Shown here: positions 13,619 through 21,087 of the stretch, in pieces
Layout: every line of letters starts with the position of its first letter
Numbering within the stretch: position 1 is the first letter of the stretch
Source: Candidatus Adlerbacteria bacterium GW2011_GWA1_54_10
GTDB taxonomy: Bacteria; Patescibacteriota; Minisyncoccia; Phycocordibacterales; SBAW01
DNA: 33,870 nucleotides
Assembly: GCA_001004665.1 (NCBI GenBank)
Contig: LCRO01000007.1
Coordinates: 1-33,870 of the forward strand
Direction of reading: 5' to 3'
Program-made: the position numbers and the translations under genes
Notes under the pieces: generated by a model
The model's input: the letters and a program-made list of their open reading frames with translations, nothing else
Databases searched by the model: none
What the model was told of the DNA's origin: nothing

Positions 13619-15241
13619 ATGGATCCTGTAGTGCAGAAAATAAAAGAGAAACTTAATATAGCGGACGTTATAGGACAATATGTGCCTTTGCGTCGCGTCG
13701 GCCGCAACTGGACCGCAAAGTGTCCCTTCCACAAGGAGCGCACGCCGAGCTTCCATGTCTCGCCGGAGCGGGGAACCTATATGTGTTTTGGCTGTGGGGA
13801 GAAGGGCGACGTTTTTTCTTTTGTTCAAAAAATGGACGGACTCGATTTTCCTACTGCTTTAAAGCAGTTGGCCGAGAAAGCGGGAGTGAAGCTGGATAGG
13901 CTCTCTCCGCAAGATTCGACCTTGCAGAGAGAAAAAGAGGAAAGACTCCACGAAGCGTGCGAAGCGGCTGCCAAATTTTTTGAATCGGAACTTAAAAAAA
14001 GAAAGGACGTACTTGGATATATAAAGACCCGCGGTGTTACTCTGGAGACGGCGGCGGTGTGGCGACTGGGGTACGCGCCGGCGGATTGGGAGCAGTTGTC
14101 GCGGCATTTGATGGCGACAGGCTTTGCAGCGGACGAATTAGTTCAAGCTGGTCTCGCAGTAAAGTCCGAAAAAACCCCCGGGACGGTCTTCGACAGATTC
14201 CGCGGGCGAATAATGTTCCCGATCTTTGACGCGGCAAATCAGGTAATAGCCTTTTCGGGGCGTTTTTTTGAAAATATTCCAAGCGCTAAAGGAGCAGAGC
14301 CGGCAAAATATGTAAACTCACCCGAGACGGAGCTGTTCAGGAAGTCGAGAGTTCTGTACGGATACGACAGGGCATTCAAGGCGATACGCAAAGCGGATTG
14401 CATTTTGCTTGTGGAGGGGCAGTTCGACCTCATTCTTGCGCATCAGTCAGGTATTCCGTTTGCCGTGGCGCTCTCCGGAACCGCGCTGACTGGAGAACAT
14501 TTGGCGCGTCTGGGGAGGCTTTCCAAGCGCCTGGTGCTCGCTCTAGACGCCGATGCGGCGGGCCTCCGAGCCGGCCTTAAATCCGCATTGATGGCGCTTG
14601 CGGCGGGATTTGACGTAAAAGTCCCTGTCTTTCCGGCGGGAAAGGACCCTGCGGATCTCGCGCGCGAAAACCCGGAGCTGTTAAAAGCCGCCGTGCGTAC
14701 AAGCAAGACTGCAGTCGAGTTCTTTCTTAACTCGCTGCAATTCTCCGCGCGTGACGGGCGCGGATATAAAAAAATAGTAGAGGCGCAAGTATTGCCTCTC
14801 ATCGCCGTCATGGAAAGCAGGATAGACCAGGATCATTTTATCGGAGTCGTCGCGCACGCGATCGACGTTTCGCCGGAGGCAGTGCGCTCGGAAGTCATTA
14901 AACTTGAGGGCTTGCCCGGCATCGCGGGAGCGATGCCGGGTTCACCGGAAATTCACGAAAAAAGTGCAGAATCTTTGCTTACCCCGCTCCAGAAAAAAGC
15001 GGGAATGCTGATATTCAAATTCGGCATAGATTCCAAAGCCGTTCGCAGGCTTTCCGAAGCGCTTGGCGAAGAGAAACTCCGCGAACTTGAGAGATCGCTT
15101 GAGCCGCATGCAGAGGAACTCCGGTTCCGCTTCGACAGGGAGCTCGGCGACCATACGAGCGAGGCTCGGATAACGGAAGACATCATAGTTGATATTATTC
15201 GGCTGATGGAGCGCGAACGTGTCAAAATGAAGTTTACGTGA
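13619..15241 (+). CDS. dnaG: DNA primase
   Basis: Synthesises RNA primers for the replication fork. The 540-aa protein has the N-terminal CHC2 zinc ribbon (CPFHKERTPSFHVSPE then MCFGCGEKGDV, about residues 36-65). The primase catalytic core with TOPRIM follows: VEGQFDLILAHQSG and LALDADAAGLRAG at about residues 260-320. A shorter C-terminal helicase-binding region, about residues 430-540, is poorly conserved. The gene lies between rpoBC and rpoD, an abbreviated macromolecular-synthesis arrangement without rpsU. Its TGA stop overlaps the extended -10 of rpoD. Confidence 0.95.
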   Translation: MDPVVQKIKEKLNIADVIGQYVPLRRVGRNWTAKCPFHKERTPSFHVSPERGTYMCFGCGEKGDVFSFVQKMDGLDFPTALKQLAEKAGVKLDRLSPQDSTLQREKEERLHEACEAAAKFFESELKKRKDVLGYIKTRGVTLETAAVWRLGYAPADWEQLSRHLMATGFAADELVQAGLAVKSEKTPGTVFDRFRGRIMFPIFDAANQVIAFSGRFFENIPSAKGAEPAKYVNSPETELFRKSRVLYGYDRAFKAIRKADCILLVEGQFDLILAHQSGIPFAVALSGTALTGEHLARLGRLSKRLVLALDADAAGLRAGLKSALMALAAGFDVKVPVFPAGKDPADLARENPELLKAAVRTSKTAVEFFLNSLQFSARDGRGYKKIVEAQVLPLIAVMESRIDQDHFIGVVAHAIDVSPEAVRSEVIKLEGLPGIAGAMPGSPEIHEKSAESLLTPLQKKAGMLIFKFGIDSKAVRRLSEALGEEKLRELERSLEPHAEELRFRFDRELGDHTSEARITEDIIVDIIRLMERERVKMKFT

Positions 15242-15247
15242 TATACT
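15239..15247 (+). promoter_or_regulatory. Extended -10 promoter of rpoD
   Basis: TGaTATACT, with the TG supplied by the dnaG stop codon, lies 11 nt before the rpoD ATG. No convincing -35 is visible. It predicts a 5' leader of only about 4-5 nt. Confidence 0.55.
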
Positions 15248-15258
15248 ATTGTTGAAAG

Positions 15259-16527
15259 ATGGCTAGCAAGAAAAAAGCCAAGAACGAGACGAAGCGGCGC
15301 TGCAAAGGCGCCGTGAAAGCTAATAAATTCCGCGCGAAGGCGGCCAAGCGGAGGGCCAAACTTGCGCCTAAAACCTCAAGGCGACACCTTAAAACAAAGG
15401 CTCCCCAAAGTGTCGCCTTTAAATCCAAGTCACCGGCCGTATCTGCAAAAATAGTCAAGAAGATCGAAGAACAAAACAAAAAAGCCGAAGCTCTTATGGT
15501 ACGCGGGCGCGCACGCGGCTTTGTCACATATGACGAAATTCTAAAGAGCTTCCCGAACATAGAGGAGGACGTTTTGTTTCTTGAAGATCTGTACGAAAAA
15601 TTTTCCACCGCACACATAGATGTGCTCGAGGGTGGCGGTATGCTCGAGGTTATGGAGGAACCCGTGGAGAAGGGCTATACGCGCAGTGACAGCCAGTACG
15701 ACTCTATACAAATGTACCTTCGCGAGATAGGGAAGTATCCTCTGCTCTCGGCGCAGGAAGAGCGCGACCTGGCCAGGCGCATATCGCTGGGCGACAGGGA
15801 GGCGCGCAATCTGCTTGCACGCGCGAACCTGCGACTCGTCGTGTCGATCGCCAAAAAATACGTAGGGCGTTCGCCGGACCTTACCTTACTCGACCTAATA
15901 CAAGAAGGGAATCTGGGTCTCTTTAAAGCCGTGGACAAATTCGACTTCACCAAAGGATTTAAATTTTCGACCTATGCCACTTGGTGGATACGGCAGGCCA
16001 TAACGCGCGCGCTCGCGGACCAGAGCCGCACCATACGCATTCCTGTGCATATGGTCGAAACTATCGCCAAATACAAGCAGGTCTCGCGCCGGCTGGCGCA
16101 GGACCTCGGGCGTGACCCCTTGCCCGAGGAAATAGCGCTTGAAATGGGGCTCGACGTGGAGAAGGTTTACCAGATAGAAAAAATAGACCAGGACACGGTG
16201 TCACTCGAATCGCCGGTCGGCTCGGACGACGACGACGGCAAGTCGGTGCTCGGCGATTTTATAAAAGACGACAAGATACTCTCGCCCGACCAGGAGGTGG
16301 CTCGGCGCATATTAGCGGACCAGCTGCGCGAGATTTTGGATGAATTGTCCCCGAAGGAAAGGGAGATTTTGAAACTGCGGCACGGACTGGAAGACGGCAT
16401 TTATCACACGCTCGAGGAGGTGGGAAAAAAATTCGGCGTTACGCGCGAGCGCATTCGTCAAATAGAGGCCAAGGCGCTCGAGCGCATCCGCACGCACGAA
16501 AAAGCTAAGCGCTTGAGAAGCTATTAG
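15259..16527 (+). CDS. rpoD: Primary sigma factor (sigma-70 family)
   Basis: Directs RNA polymerase to housekeeping promoters. The 422-aa protein starts with a Lys/Arg-rich tail (about 1-75). A region 1.1-like segment follows ([20 protein letters not shown]), then region 1.2 and region 2 with [19 protein letters not shown] and [16 protein letters not shown]. Region 3.0 has [10 protein letters not shown], whose His and Glu recognise the extended -10 in the E. coli homologue, which fits the many TGn promoters here. The region 4 helix-turn-helix is [28 protein letters not shown]. An inverted repeat (15379-15420) lies in frame in the N-terminal tail. A strong terminator follows the stop. Confidence 0.96.
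   Translation: MASKKKAKNETKRRCKGAVKANKFRAKAAKRRAKLAPKTSRRHLKTKAPQSVAFKSKSPAVSAKIVKKIEEQNKKAEALMVRGRARGFVTYDEILKSFPNIEEDVLFLEDLYEKFSTAHIDVLEGGGMLEVMEEPVEKGYTRSDSQYDSIQMYLREIGKYPLLSAQEERDLARRISLGDREARNLLARANLRLVVSIAKKYVGRSPDLTLLDLIQEGNLGLFKAVDKFDFTKGFKFSTYATWWIRQAITRALADQSRTIRIPVHMVETIAKYKQVSRRLAQDLGRDPLPEEIALEMGLDVEKVYQIEKIDQDTVSLESPVGSDDDDGKSVLGDFIKDDKILSPDQEVARRILADQLREILDELSPKEREILKLRHGLEDGIYHTLEEVGKKFGVTRERIRQIEAKALERIRTHEKAKRLRSY
15379..15420. repeat. Inverted repeat in frame in the rpoD N-terminal tail
   Basis: Arms AAGGCGACACCTT and AAAGTGTCGCCTTT surround a loop of about 15 nt. Each arm is itself a near-palindrome around a one-base centre (AAGGTG-T-CGCCTT when reversed), resembling the AGGTG-T-CACCT core of the repeats flanking the RAYT gene at 30.5-31.2 kb. 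It may be a decayed inverted pair of REP units. It encodes the linker around [15 protein letters not shown]. Confidence 0.6.
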
Positions 16528-16531
16528 AACG

Positions 16532-16563
16532 ATAAACCCCGCCTATTGGCGGGGTTTATTTTT
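16532..16563 (+). terminator. Intrinsic terminator of the dnaG-rpoD unit
   Basis: Stem AAACCCCGCC / GGCGGGGTTT (10 bp, extendable by two A-T pairs), loop TATT, then ATTTTT. It begins 5 nt after the rpoD stop and is the clearest rho-independent terminator in the window. Confidence 0.9.
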
Positions 16564-16678
16564 GCACCGGATAATGAGAGCGATGTATATGGATATCGCA
16601 AGCAGGCCGGCCAGGTACAAGAATGGATGGTCAAGCCAGTACTCCACTGCGGCCTCCTCCTACCGACTCTGCCGGCAT

Positions 16679-16707
16679 TGTATACCCGCGTTCGCGTAGG
16701 GCATACT
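16679..16707 (+). promoter_or_regulatory. Possible promoter of the PD-(D/E)XK nuclease gene
   Basis: TTGTAT (16679-16684), a 17-nt spacer and CATACT (16702-16707) lie 6 nt before GTG 16714. The same -10-to-start spacing occurs at several other genes here, which supports both the promoter and the start choice. Confidence 0.45.
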
Positions 16708-16713
16708 GGGTGG

Positions 16714-17559
16714 GTGGGGACAACCAATTTACCGATCAAACACTGGAGCCACTCATCTTTGATGGCGTTTCTGCGCAATCCGCTGGCGTGGTATAAGCGC
16801 TATGTTGAGCTGGTTTACGATATACCGAGCAGTCCGTCGTCCATAGTTGGTCGCGCGGGGCATGTTGCGCTTCAGCACTATTATTCTGGAATAAAAAAAG
16901 AAGACACAATCGCACTTGGACTCGAATATATGCGCGGCGTGCCGGATTTCGAGATAAATTTCGGTGTCGCAAAGACCCGCGCGGCAAAGCGTAAAAAGCG
17001 CGAGCAGATGGAGCGCGAGTACATTCAGGCGATAAATTTTTATCTGGAGCGTCCGCCCCGCTACAACGTGCTCGGAGTCGAGGTCAAGGCCCTCGCAGAA
17101 GTTGCAGGATTGCCTCTGCCTCTTAAGGCGGTTTCGGACCTGGTGGTGCGCTCGCGGGTAGACAAGCGAGCGGTCGACATCGTGGACCACAAGTTCGTGG
17201 ACCACTTCAGCGGGCGCGGGGTGGCCAAATCACTCTTTGTCATACAAGCAATCTTTAATTATTACACCGTGCGGGAGTTCTTTAAAAAGCCGGTGAGACG
17301 CTTTATCGTGCAGGAGTGCAAGAAGAGCCGCAACAAGTACGGCGGGCGGCAGCTACGGCGCTATATAATTGACTTCCGCGATTGCAAAGATGAGTTCGCG
17401 CTCTTCCACAGGCTTATAAAAGATGCGACGCAAGAGATAGGTCGCGAGCGACTTTACCTGCCCAATCCGTCGGACATGTTCGAAGGGGAGAACAGTTTTG
17501 ATATTTACCGTCTAGGGCTGGTGGGGCAGAAAATCGAGGAAGACCTCGTTGACAGCTAA
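16714..17559 (+). CDS. PD-(D/E)XK nuclease superfamily protein (RecB/Cas4-like)
   Basis: Predicted metal-dependent nuclease of the RecB C-terminal/Cas4 type, as found in DNA repair or recombination. The N-terminal motif HWSHSSLMAFLRNPLAWYKRYVE is typical of the family. GRAGHVALQHYY carries the motif-I His. VSDLVVRS...AVDIVDHKFVDHF supplies the catalytic Asp and D-H-K equivalents. FVIQAIFNYYTV matches the QhxxY motif. No 4Fe-4S Cys cluster like that of Cas4/AddB is seen. No helicase or Cas genes are nearby, so the partner is unknown. The ORF-track start at 16546 runs through the rpoD terminator; GTG 16714 (281 aa) fits the family N-terminus and the promoter, and ATG 16627 is the alternative. 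The 3' end overlaps the convergent DsbA-like gene by 4 bp (CTAA). Confidence 0.8.
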   Translation: MGTTNLPIKHWSHSSLMAFLRNPLAWYKRYVELVYDIPSSPSSIVGRAGHVALQHYYSGIKKEDTIALGLEYMRGVPDFEINFGVAKTRAAKRKKREQMEREYIQAINFYLERPPRYNVLGVEVKALAEVAGLPLPLKAVSDLVVRSRVDKRAVDIVDHKFVDHFSGRGVAKSLFVIQAIFNYYTVREFFKKPVRRFIVQECKKSRNKYGGRQLRRYIIDFRDCKDEFALFHRLIKDATQEIGRERLYLPNPSDMFEGENSFDIYRLGLVGQKIEEDLVDS

Positions 17560-18221
17560 GTGTCCCGCCACCGTACCAAATTTAATTTGGTACGGTGGCG
17601 GGCGGGGAGCACCACGCTCTCGCCGCCCATCGTAAGGAAGGTATACGGAGTACCTTGGCCGCCCGCGGCGACGGCCTCCTGATACTCGGTCGCGACTTTT
17701 TGCGCGAATTTGCCGCTCTGCAGACATTCGTTGAAAGCGCCAACATCAAGGCCTATCTCTTGCGCTATGACTGGCAGCTGATTCAAATCAAGGCCGTTGT
17801 TAGAAGGGGTCACTTCGTAGACTTTGTCTATATAGCGCCAGAAGGCCGCGTCGCCGCCCTGGTCTGCCGCGCACTCGGAAGCTTGCGCCTCCTGCGGCGC
17901 CTTGGAGTGTATCTGCGTAAGAGGGAAGTGGCGGAAAATCCATGCGACATTGCCCTTATCCCCGTAGTAGTCCATTATCTGGTGCATTGTTACGTGGAAA
18001 TCCTTACAGAAGCTACACTCAAGGTCGGCGTACTCGACTACCTTAACCGCGGCATTCGGATTGCCCAAAATATGGTCCTGCCCGGGCGTATATGCGCGCA
18101 CACTCTGCGGGTTGCCTCCGGTGTTCCCACCGGTGCCGCTCTTGCCGGCCCAAAAAACTGCGCCTGCGATAAGTGCTCCCGCGACCACGATAACTACAGG
18201 CAAAACATAATTTTGGTTCAT
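17556..18221 (-). CDS. DsbA-family thioredoxin-fold protein, C-terminus altered by a repeat
   Basis: Membrane-anchored thiol-disulphide oxidoreductase of the DsbA/thioredoxin_4 type, acting outside the membrane. An N-terminal membrane segment (about 7-26, LPVVIVVAGALIAGAVFWAG) is followed by a Gly/Asn linker. The redox motif CSFC sits in VKVVEYADLECSFCKDFH, and the cis-Pro loop is GTPYTFLT near residue 193. The final helix of the fold seems to be missing: the last 19 residues (VVLPARHRTKLNLVRWRDT) are largely written by a 39-nt palindrome. Its -10 (TAGAAT on the minus strand) ends 8 nt before the ATG. It may still be functional, since the active site is intact. Confidence 0.85.
   Translation of the reverse strand: MNQNYVLPVVIVVAGALIAGAVFWAGKSGTGGNTGGNPQSVRAYTPGQDHILGNPNAAVKVVEYADLECSFCKDFHVTMHQIMDYYGDKGNVAWIFRHFPLTQIHSKAPQEAQASECAADQGGDAAFWRYIDKVYEVTPSNNGLDLNQLPVIAQEIGLDVGAFNECLQSGKFAQKVATEYQEAVAAGGQGTPYTFLTMGGESVVLPARHRTKLNLVRWRDT
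17564..17602. repeat. 39-nt perfect palindrome at the DsbA/nuclease junction
   Basis: Arms CCCGCCACCGTACCAAATT and AATTTGGTACGGTGGCGGG, 19 bp each, with a one-base centre. It lies within the last codons of the DsbA-like gene, 4 nt beyond the nuclease stop. There is no T-run on either side, so it is not a classic terminator, though a hairpin this strong could stop transcription or protect both 3' ends. Confidence 0.9.
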
Positions 18222-18284
18222 ATGTCCTTATTCTACAAAGCTTTTTATCAACGCAACAGCCTTGACTAATACATTGATTTGTTT

Positions 18285-18863
18285 CTAAAACGGCAGGGTG
18301 TGGGTGAGTGAGGCCTGGTCCGAGGAAGTGGTTTCCCACATGGAGGTATCGAGCTTGATGTCGCGAAGGCCCTCGAAGTCTTTGTATTTGAGCAGGCTGT
18401 TCTTTATCGCGTACTCGTACAGCTCTTTGGTGATGCGCACATCGTCAAGACAGTATGCTTTTACTTTCTCAAACTCTCCGGCCGCCCACCATTTGCCGGC
18501 ATCAAGCCCGTTGCCGCTTTTTTTCTTCCCGAGCGTCGCTTCCGCGACGCTGTCGAGCCGTAATCTTCTGCCCAAAACTTGCTTGATCTCTTTCAGCAGG
18601 TCTATATGCTTTATCTTCGAAAGGTCGCCCGCGTAATATTTGTTAAGTATTGGAATGTCGAAGTGCTCCGAATTATAGCCCACCAGCATGTCCGCGCTCT
18701 CGAGCATCGGCCACAGCGCACCCAGCTCGTCTTTGGTAAAGCAGGAATATTTGTCGCCGTGCGTATCATGTATACCGACCACGGTTATTTCCAACTCGGA
18801 AAAATCGGGCAATCCGCCGGTAAAGACGCCTTCCGTCTCTATGTCGAGTGTGATGCGCCGCAT
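18285..18863 (-). CDS. DEDD-type 3'-5' exonuclease (RNase H-like, YprB/RNase_H_2 type)
   Basis: Predicted 3'-5' exonuclease of the DnaQ-like superfamily. Exo I is ITLDIETEG at the N-terminus. Exo II lies in LVGYNSEHFDIPILNKYY (about residues 60-77). The DEDDy-like Exo III is KAYCLDDVRITKELYEYA. The middle has DLLKEIKQVLGRRLRLDSVAE. At 192 aa it is a lone exonuclease domain without polymerase or helicase parts. It starts 1 nt after the hisS stop and is probably co-transcribed with it. The substrate (DNA proofreading or RNA trimming) cannot be told from sequence. Confidence 0.82.
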   Translation of the reverse strand: MRRITLDIETEGVFTGGLPDFSELEITVVGIHDTHGDKYSCFTKDELGALWPMLESADMLVGYNSEHFDIPILNKYYAGDLSKIKHIDLLKEIKQVLGRRLRLDSVAEATLGKKKSGNGLDAGKWWAAGEFEKVKAYCLDDVRITKELYEYAIKNSLLKYKDFEGLRDIKLDTSMWETTSSDQASLTHTLPF

Positions 18864-18864
18864 A

Positions 18865-20130
18865 TTACAGATTTAAAAAGAATGCGCCAAGTTCGTCGCG
18901 AGAAAGGGATTCTTCAGCACCGGTTTCCATGTCGCGCACGGAAAAACGCCCCGTCGCAATTTCATCCTGCCCAAAGACGAGGAGCCACGGTATCTTATGC
19001 TTGCCCGCAGCCTTTATCTGGTCGCCGAGCTTTTTCTCGCCAAAGTCTATGGCCGCATTAACTCCTTGCCGCCGGAGCTCTCCTGCAAGACTTTGCGCGT
19101 CTGGCGCGAGCTCGGCGCTTGTAACCGCGATATACAAGTGTGTCGGCGGCCGATACTCTGGCAGCATATTGCGCACGGCGAGGAAATCGCGCACGGTGAC
19201 GTCGCCCATTCCAAACCCCACACCCGGCAAAGGCTCGTCGTCAAAGAGCTCGGTCAGGTTATCGTACCGGCCGCCGCCGAATAGGGAGCGATTATTGTCC
19301 GGATGCGCGTCGAATACCTCAAAAACGATCCCGGTGTAGTAGTTAAAGCCGCGCACGACCTCGGGTGCGTAAATTATGTTGTTTATTCCGGCATTGCGGA
19401 AATCTTCTACTATCTTTGCGACGTCCCGAGGCTCCTCTTTGGGCGAGAGCTCGGCCTGCGCAATACCGAGCCCCATCAGTCCTTCTTTGAATTCCGCTTC
19501 GGGCGCTTTTGCGCGTCGGTCGAGGATGTAAAAAAGTTTTTTTGACTGCTCGGGAGAGAGTGAGTGTTTTTGCACCAGATCGTTAAAGTGGGCGCGGTCC
19601 CCGATCTTAATTACGAAATCCCGTTCCGTCGCGCCGAATGCCCCCATAAGCCCGTACGCCACGCCTATTATCTCGGCGTCAGCCGCAAGGGCGCGACTGC
19701 CGAAGCAATCTACGTTCAATTGCCAGTGCTCGCGCAGGCGACCGCGCTGAGGCCTCTCGTACCTAAAGACGTTCGGCATGGAATAGAGACGCAAAGGGAA
19801 ACCGAGATCGCGCCGCCGCGCGGCCACCATGCGCGCGACCGACGGAGTCATCTCCGGGCGCAAAGTCACCTCGCGCCCGCCGCGGTCGATAAAGGTATAA
19901 GTTTGGTCTTTTATTATTTCCTCATTCTCCGCGCCCTTGGCCTTGTATAGCTCGGAGGGCTCGAGGACGGATGCGTGATATTCTACATACCCGACGCGCT
20001 CGACGAAGCGCCGGCAGGTCTCGAAAAAATAATTCAGGAATGACTGATCCTCCGGATAAAAGTCGCGCACGCCCTTGTAAGGCTCCGTGGACAATCTTTT
20101 TTCTTTATTGGGCGCGGCGTTTTTACTCAT
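18865..20130 (-). CDS. hisS: Histidyl-tRNA synthetase
   Basis: Class II aminoacyl-tRNA synthetase that charges tRNA-His. The 421-aa protein has motif 2 (FRYERPQRGRLREHWQLNVDCFG), the histidine-binding motif VRGFNYYTGIVFEVFD, the GGGRYDNL segment, motif 3 near GVGFGMGDV, and a C-terminal anticodon-binding domain (about 330-421). Length is normal. The start codon faces truB across a 27-bp divergent promoter region. Its likely -10 (TAGAAT on the minus strand, 20151-20146) overlaps that of truB. Confidence 0.96.
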   Translation of the reverse strand: MSKNAAPNKEKRLSTEPYKGVRDFYPEDQSFLNYFFETCRRFVERVGYVEYHASVLEPSELYKAKGAENEEIIKDQTYTFIDRGGREVTLRPEMTPSVARMVAARRRDLGFPLRLYSMPNVFRYERPQRGRLREHWQLNVDCFGSRALAADAEIIGVAYGLMGAFGATERDFVIKIGDRAHFNDLVQKHSLSPEQSKKLFYILDRRAKAPEAEFKEGLMGLGIAQAELSPKEEPRDVAKIVEDFRNAGINNIIYAPEVVRGFNYYTGIVFEVFDAHPDNNRSLFGGGRYDNLTELFDDEPLPGVGFGMGDVTVRDFLAVRNMLPEYRPPTHLYIAVTSAELAPDAQSLAGELRRQGVNAAIDFGEKKLGDQIKAAGKHKIPWLLVFGQDEIATGRFSVRDMETGAEESLSRDELGAFFLNL

Positions 20131-20140
20131 GGCGCATTTT

Positions 20141-20155
20141 CTGCTATTCTAGCAG
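20141..20155. promoter_or_regulatory. Symmetric bidirectional -10 region between hisS and truB
   Basis: CTGCTATTCTAGCAG is a 6-bp inverted repeat around TTC. Read forward it gives TGcTATTCT, 7 nt before the truB ATG. Read on the minus strand it gives TGcTAGAAT, 15 nt before the hisS ATG. A possible truB -35, TTTACT, is at 20122-20127 (17-nt spacer) inside the hisS start. Both genes appear to use extended -10 elements occupying the same DNA. Confidence 0.65.
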
Positions 20156-20157
20156 AT

Positions 20158-20964
20158 ATGCAGGGCTTGTTGAATACGGATATGGCGGCAAAACGATCTT
20201 CTACAGGGCAAGTCCTAAATCTCTACAAAAATCTTGGCGAGACGCCGCGCGAGCGGCTGGAGCGTCTGCGCGGGCGCGAGCGCCATCTGGAGCACGAAGT
20301 CCTGTCTTACGCGGGGCGGCTCGACCCGATGGCCGAGGGGGTGCTCCTTTGTCTTGTGGGCTCCGCCAACAAGCGCCGCGAAGCGTACCTGGAGCTTTCC
20401 AAAGAATACATGCTCGACGTGCTCTTCGGTTTTTCCACGGACACTTACGACATTCTTGGCCGCGTGATGGAGACCGGCGATGGCGGCGGCATTGCGCGTG
20501 AGCGCGTCGTCAAAGTCCTAAATCAGTTCCGCGGCGAACTGTCGCAGCAATATCCGCCATTCTCGTCCAAAGTCGTCGAGGGTAAATCGCTTTTTGAGTG
20601 GGCGCGCAGCAATTCCCTAAGCTCGCTTGTCCTGCCGAGCCGCAGCGTGACAGTTTATGAGATCGCGCTCGAAGGGCTCTACAAAGTAGAAGAGCCGGAT
20701 TTGCTGGCGTATATACAGGAGAATATCGGTAAGGTAAACGGTGATTTTCGGCAGGAAGAAGTGTTGCGTCTTTGGGAGCGGCATCTTAAGGCATCGGGTA
20801 AGAGGAATTTCCCGTGTGCCACCGTCAAAATATCCTGCTCGTCCGGCACTTACGCGCGTTCCATATCTCACGGCCTTGGCGCGGAGCTCGGCATCCCGGC
20901 GCTTACACTCCATCTGCTTCGAACCAAAGTGGGGGATTTCAGCGTCGATAAGTCGCTAAGATAA
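20158..20964 (+). CDS. truB: tRNA pseudouridine-55 synthase
   Basis: Isomerises U55 in the T-loop of tRNA. The catalytic motif is YAGRLDPMAEGVLL, with Asp at residue 56. The following KRREAYLELSKEYMLDVLFGFSTDTYD matches the family's K-x-Y and F/G-x-x-TDT(x)D segments, and KISCSSGTYARSISHGLG is the conserved C-terminal GTYIRxLxxDLG equivalent. The N-terminal motif, usually KPxGxTS, is divergent here (YKNLGETPRERL), and no separate PUA domain is evident (268 aa). The ATG is predicted to be leaderless or nearly so. Confidence 0.92.
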   Translation: MQGLLNTDMAAKRSSTGQVLNLYKNLGETPRERLERLRGRERHLEHEVLSYAGRLDPMAEGVLLCLVGSANKRREAYLELSKEYMLDVLFGFSTDTYDILGRVMETGDGGGIARERVVKVLNQFRGELSQQYPPFSSKVVEGKSLFEWARSNSLSSLVLPSRSVTVYEIALEGLYKVEEPDLLAYIQENIGKVNGDFRQEEVLRLWERHLKASGKRNFPCATVKISCSSGTYARSISHGLGAELGIPALTLHLLRTKVGDFSVDKSLR

Positions 20965-20967
20965 TCG

Positions 20968-21080
20968 GGCTCCGAAAAAATCAAGTTTGCGCCGAACGCG
21001 GAAAATTTTCAGCAGAAAATTTTCCTACTTCCGGTGCCGTCGCGCCCAGAGACTTCTCTCAAACTTGATTTTCGCTTCGC
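20968..21080 (-). repeat. Structured intergenic repeat, copy 2 (truB-nrdB)
   Basis: The reverse complement of copy 1 at 5065-5178, about 113 nt, lying between the convergent 3' ends of truB and nrdB. The outer stem pairs AAAATCAAGTTTG (20977-20989) with CAAACTTGATTTT (21060-21072); relative to copy 1 one C-G pair has become T-A, a compensatory change. The inner hairpin is GGAAAATTTT, loop CAGCAG, AAAATTTTCC (21000-21025). In the orientation in which the rest aligns to copy 1, the loop reads CTGCTG, i.e. inverted. Confidence 0.85.
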
Positions 21081-21087
21081 TATCAGC

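Noticed and set aside
16546-16713. Upstream part of the nuclease ORF (start 16546)
   Set aside because: It would begin inside the rpoD terminator. The residues show no nuclease-family features, and a promoter-like hexamer lies just before GTG 16714.
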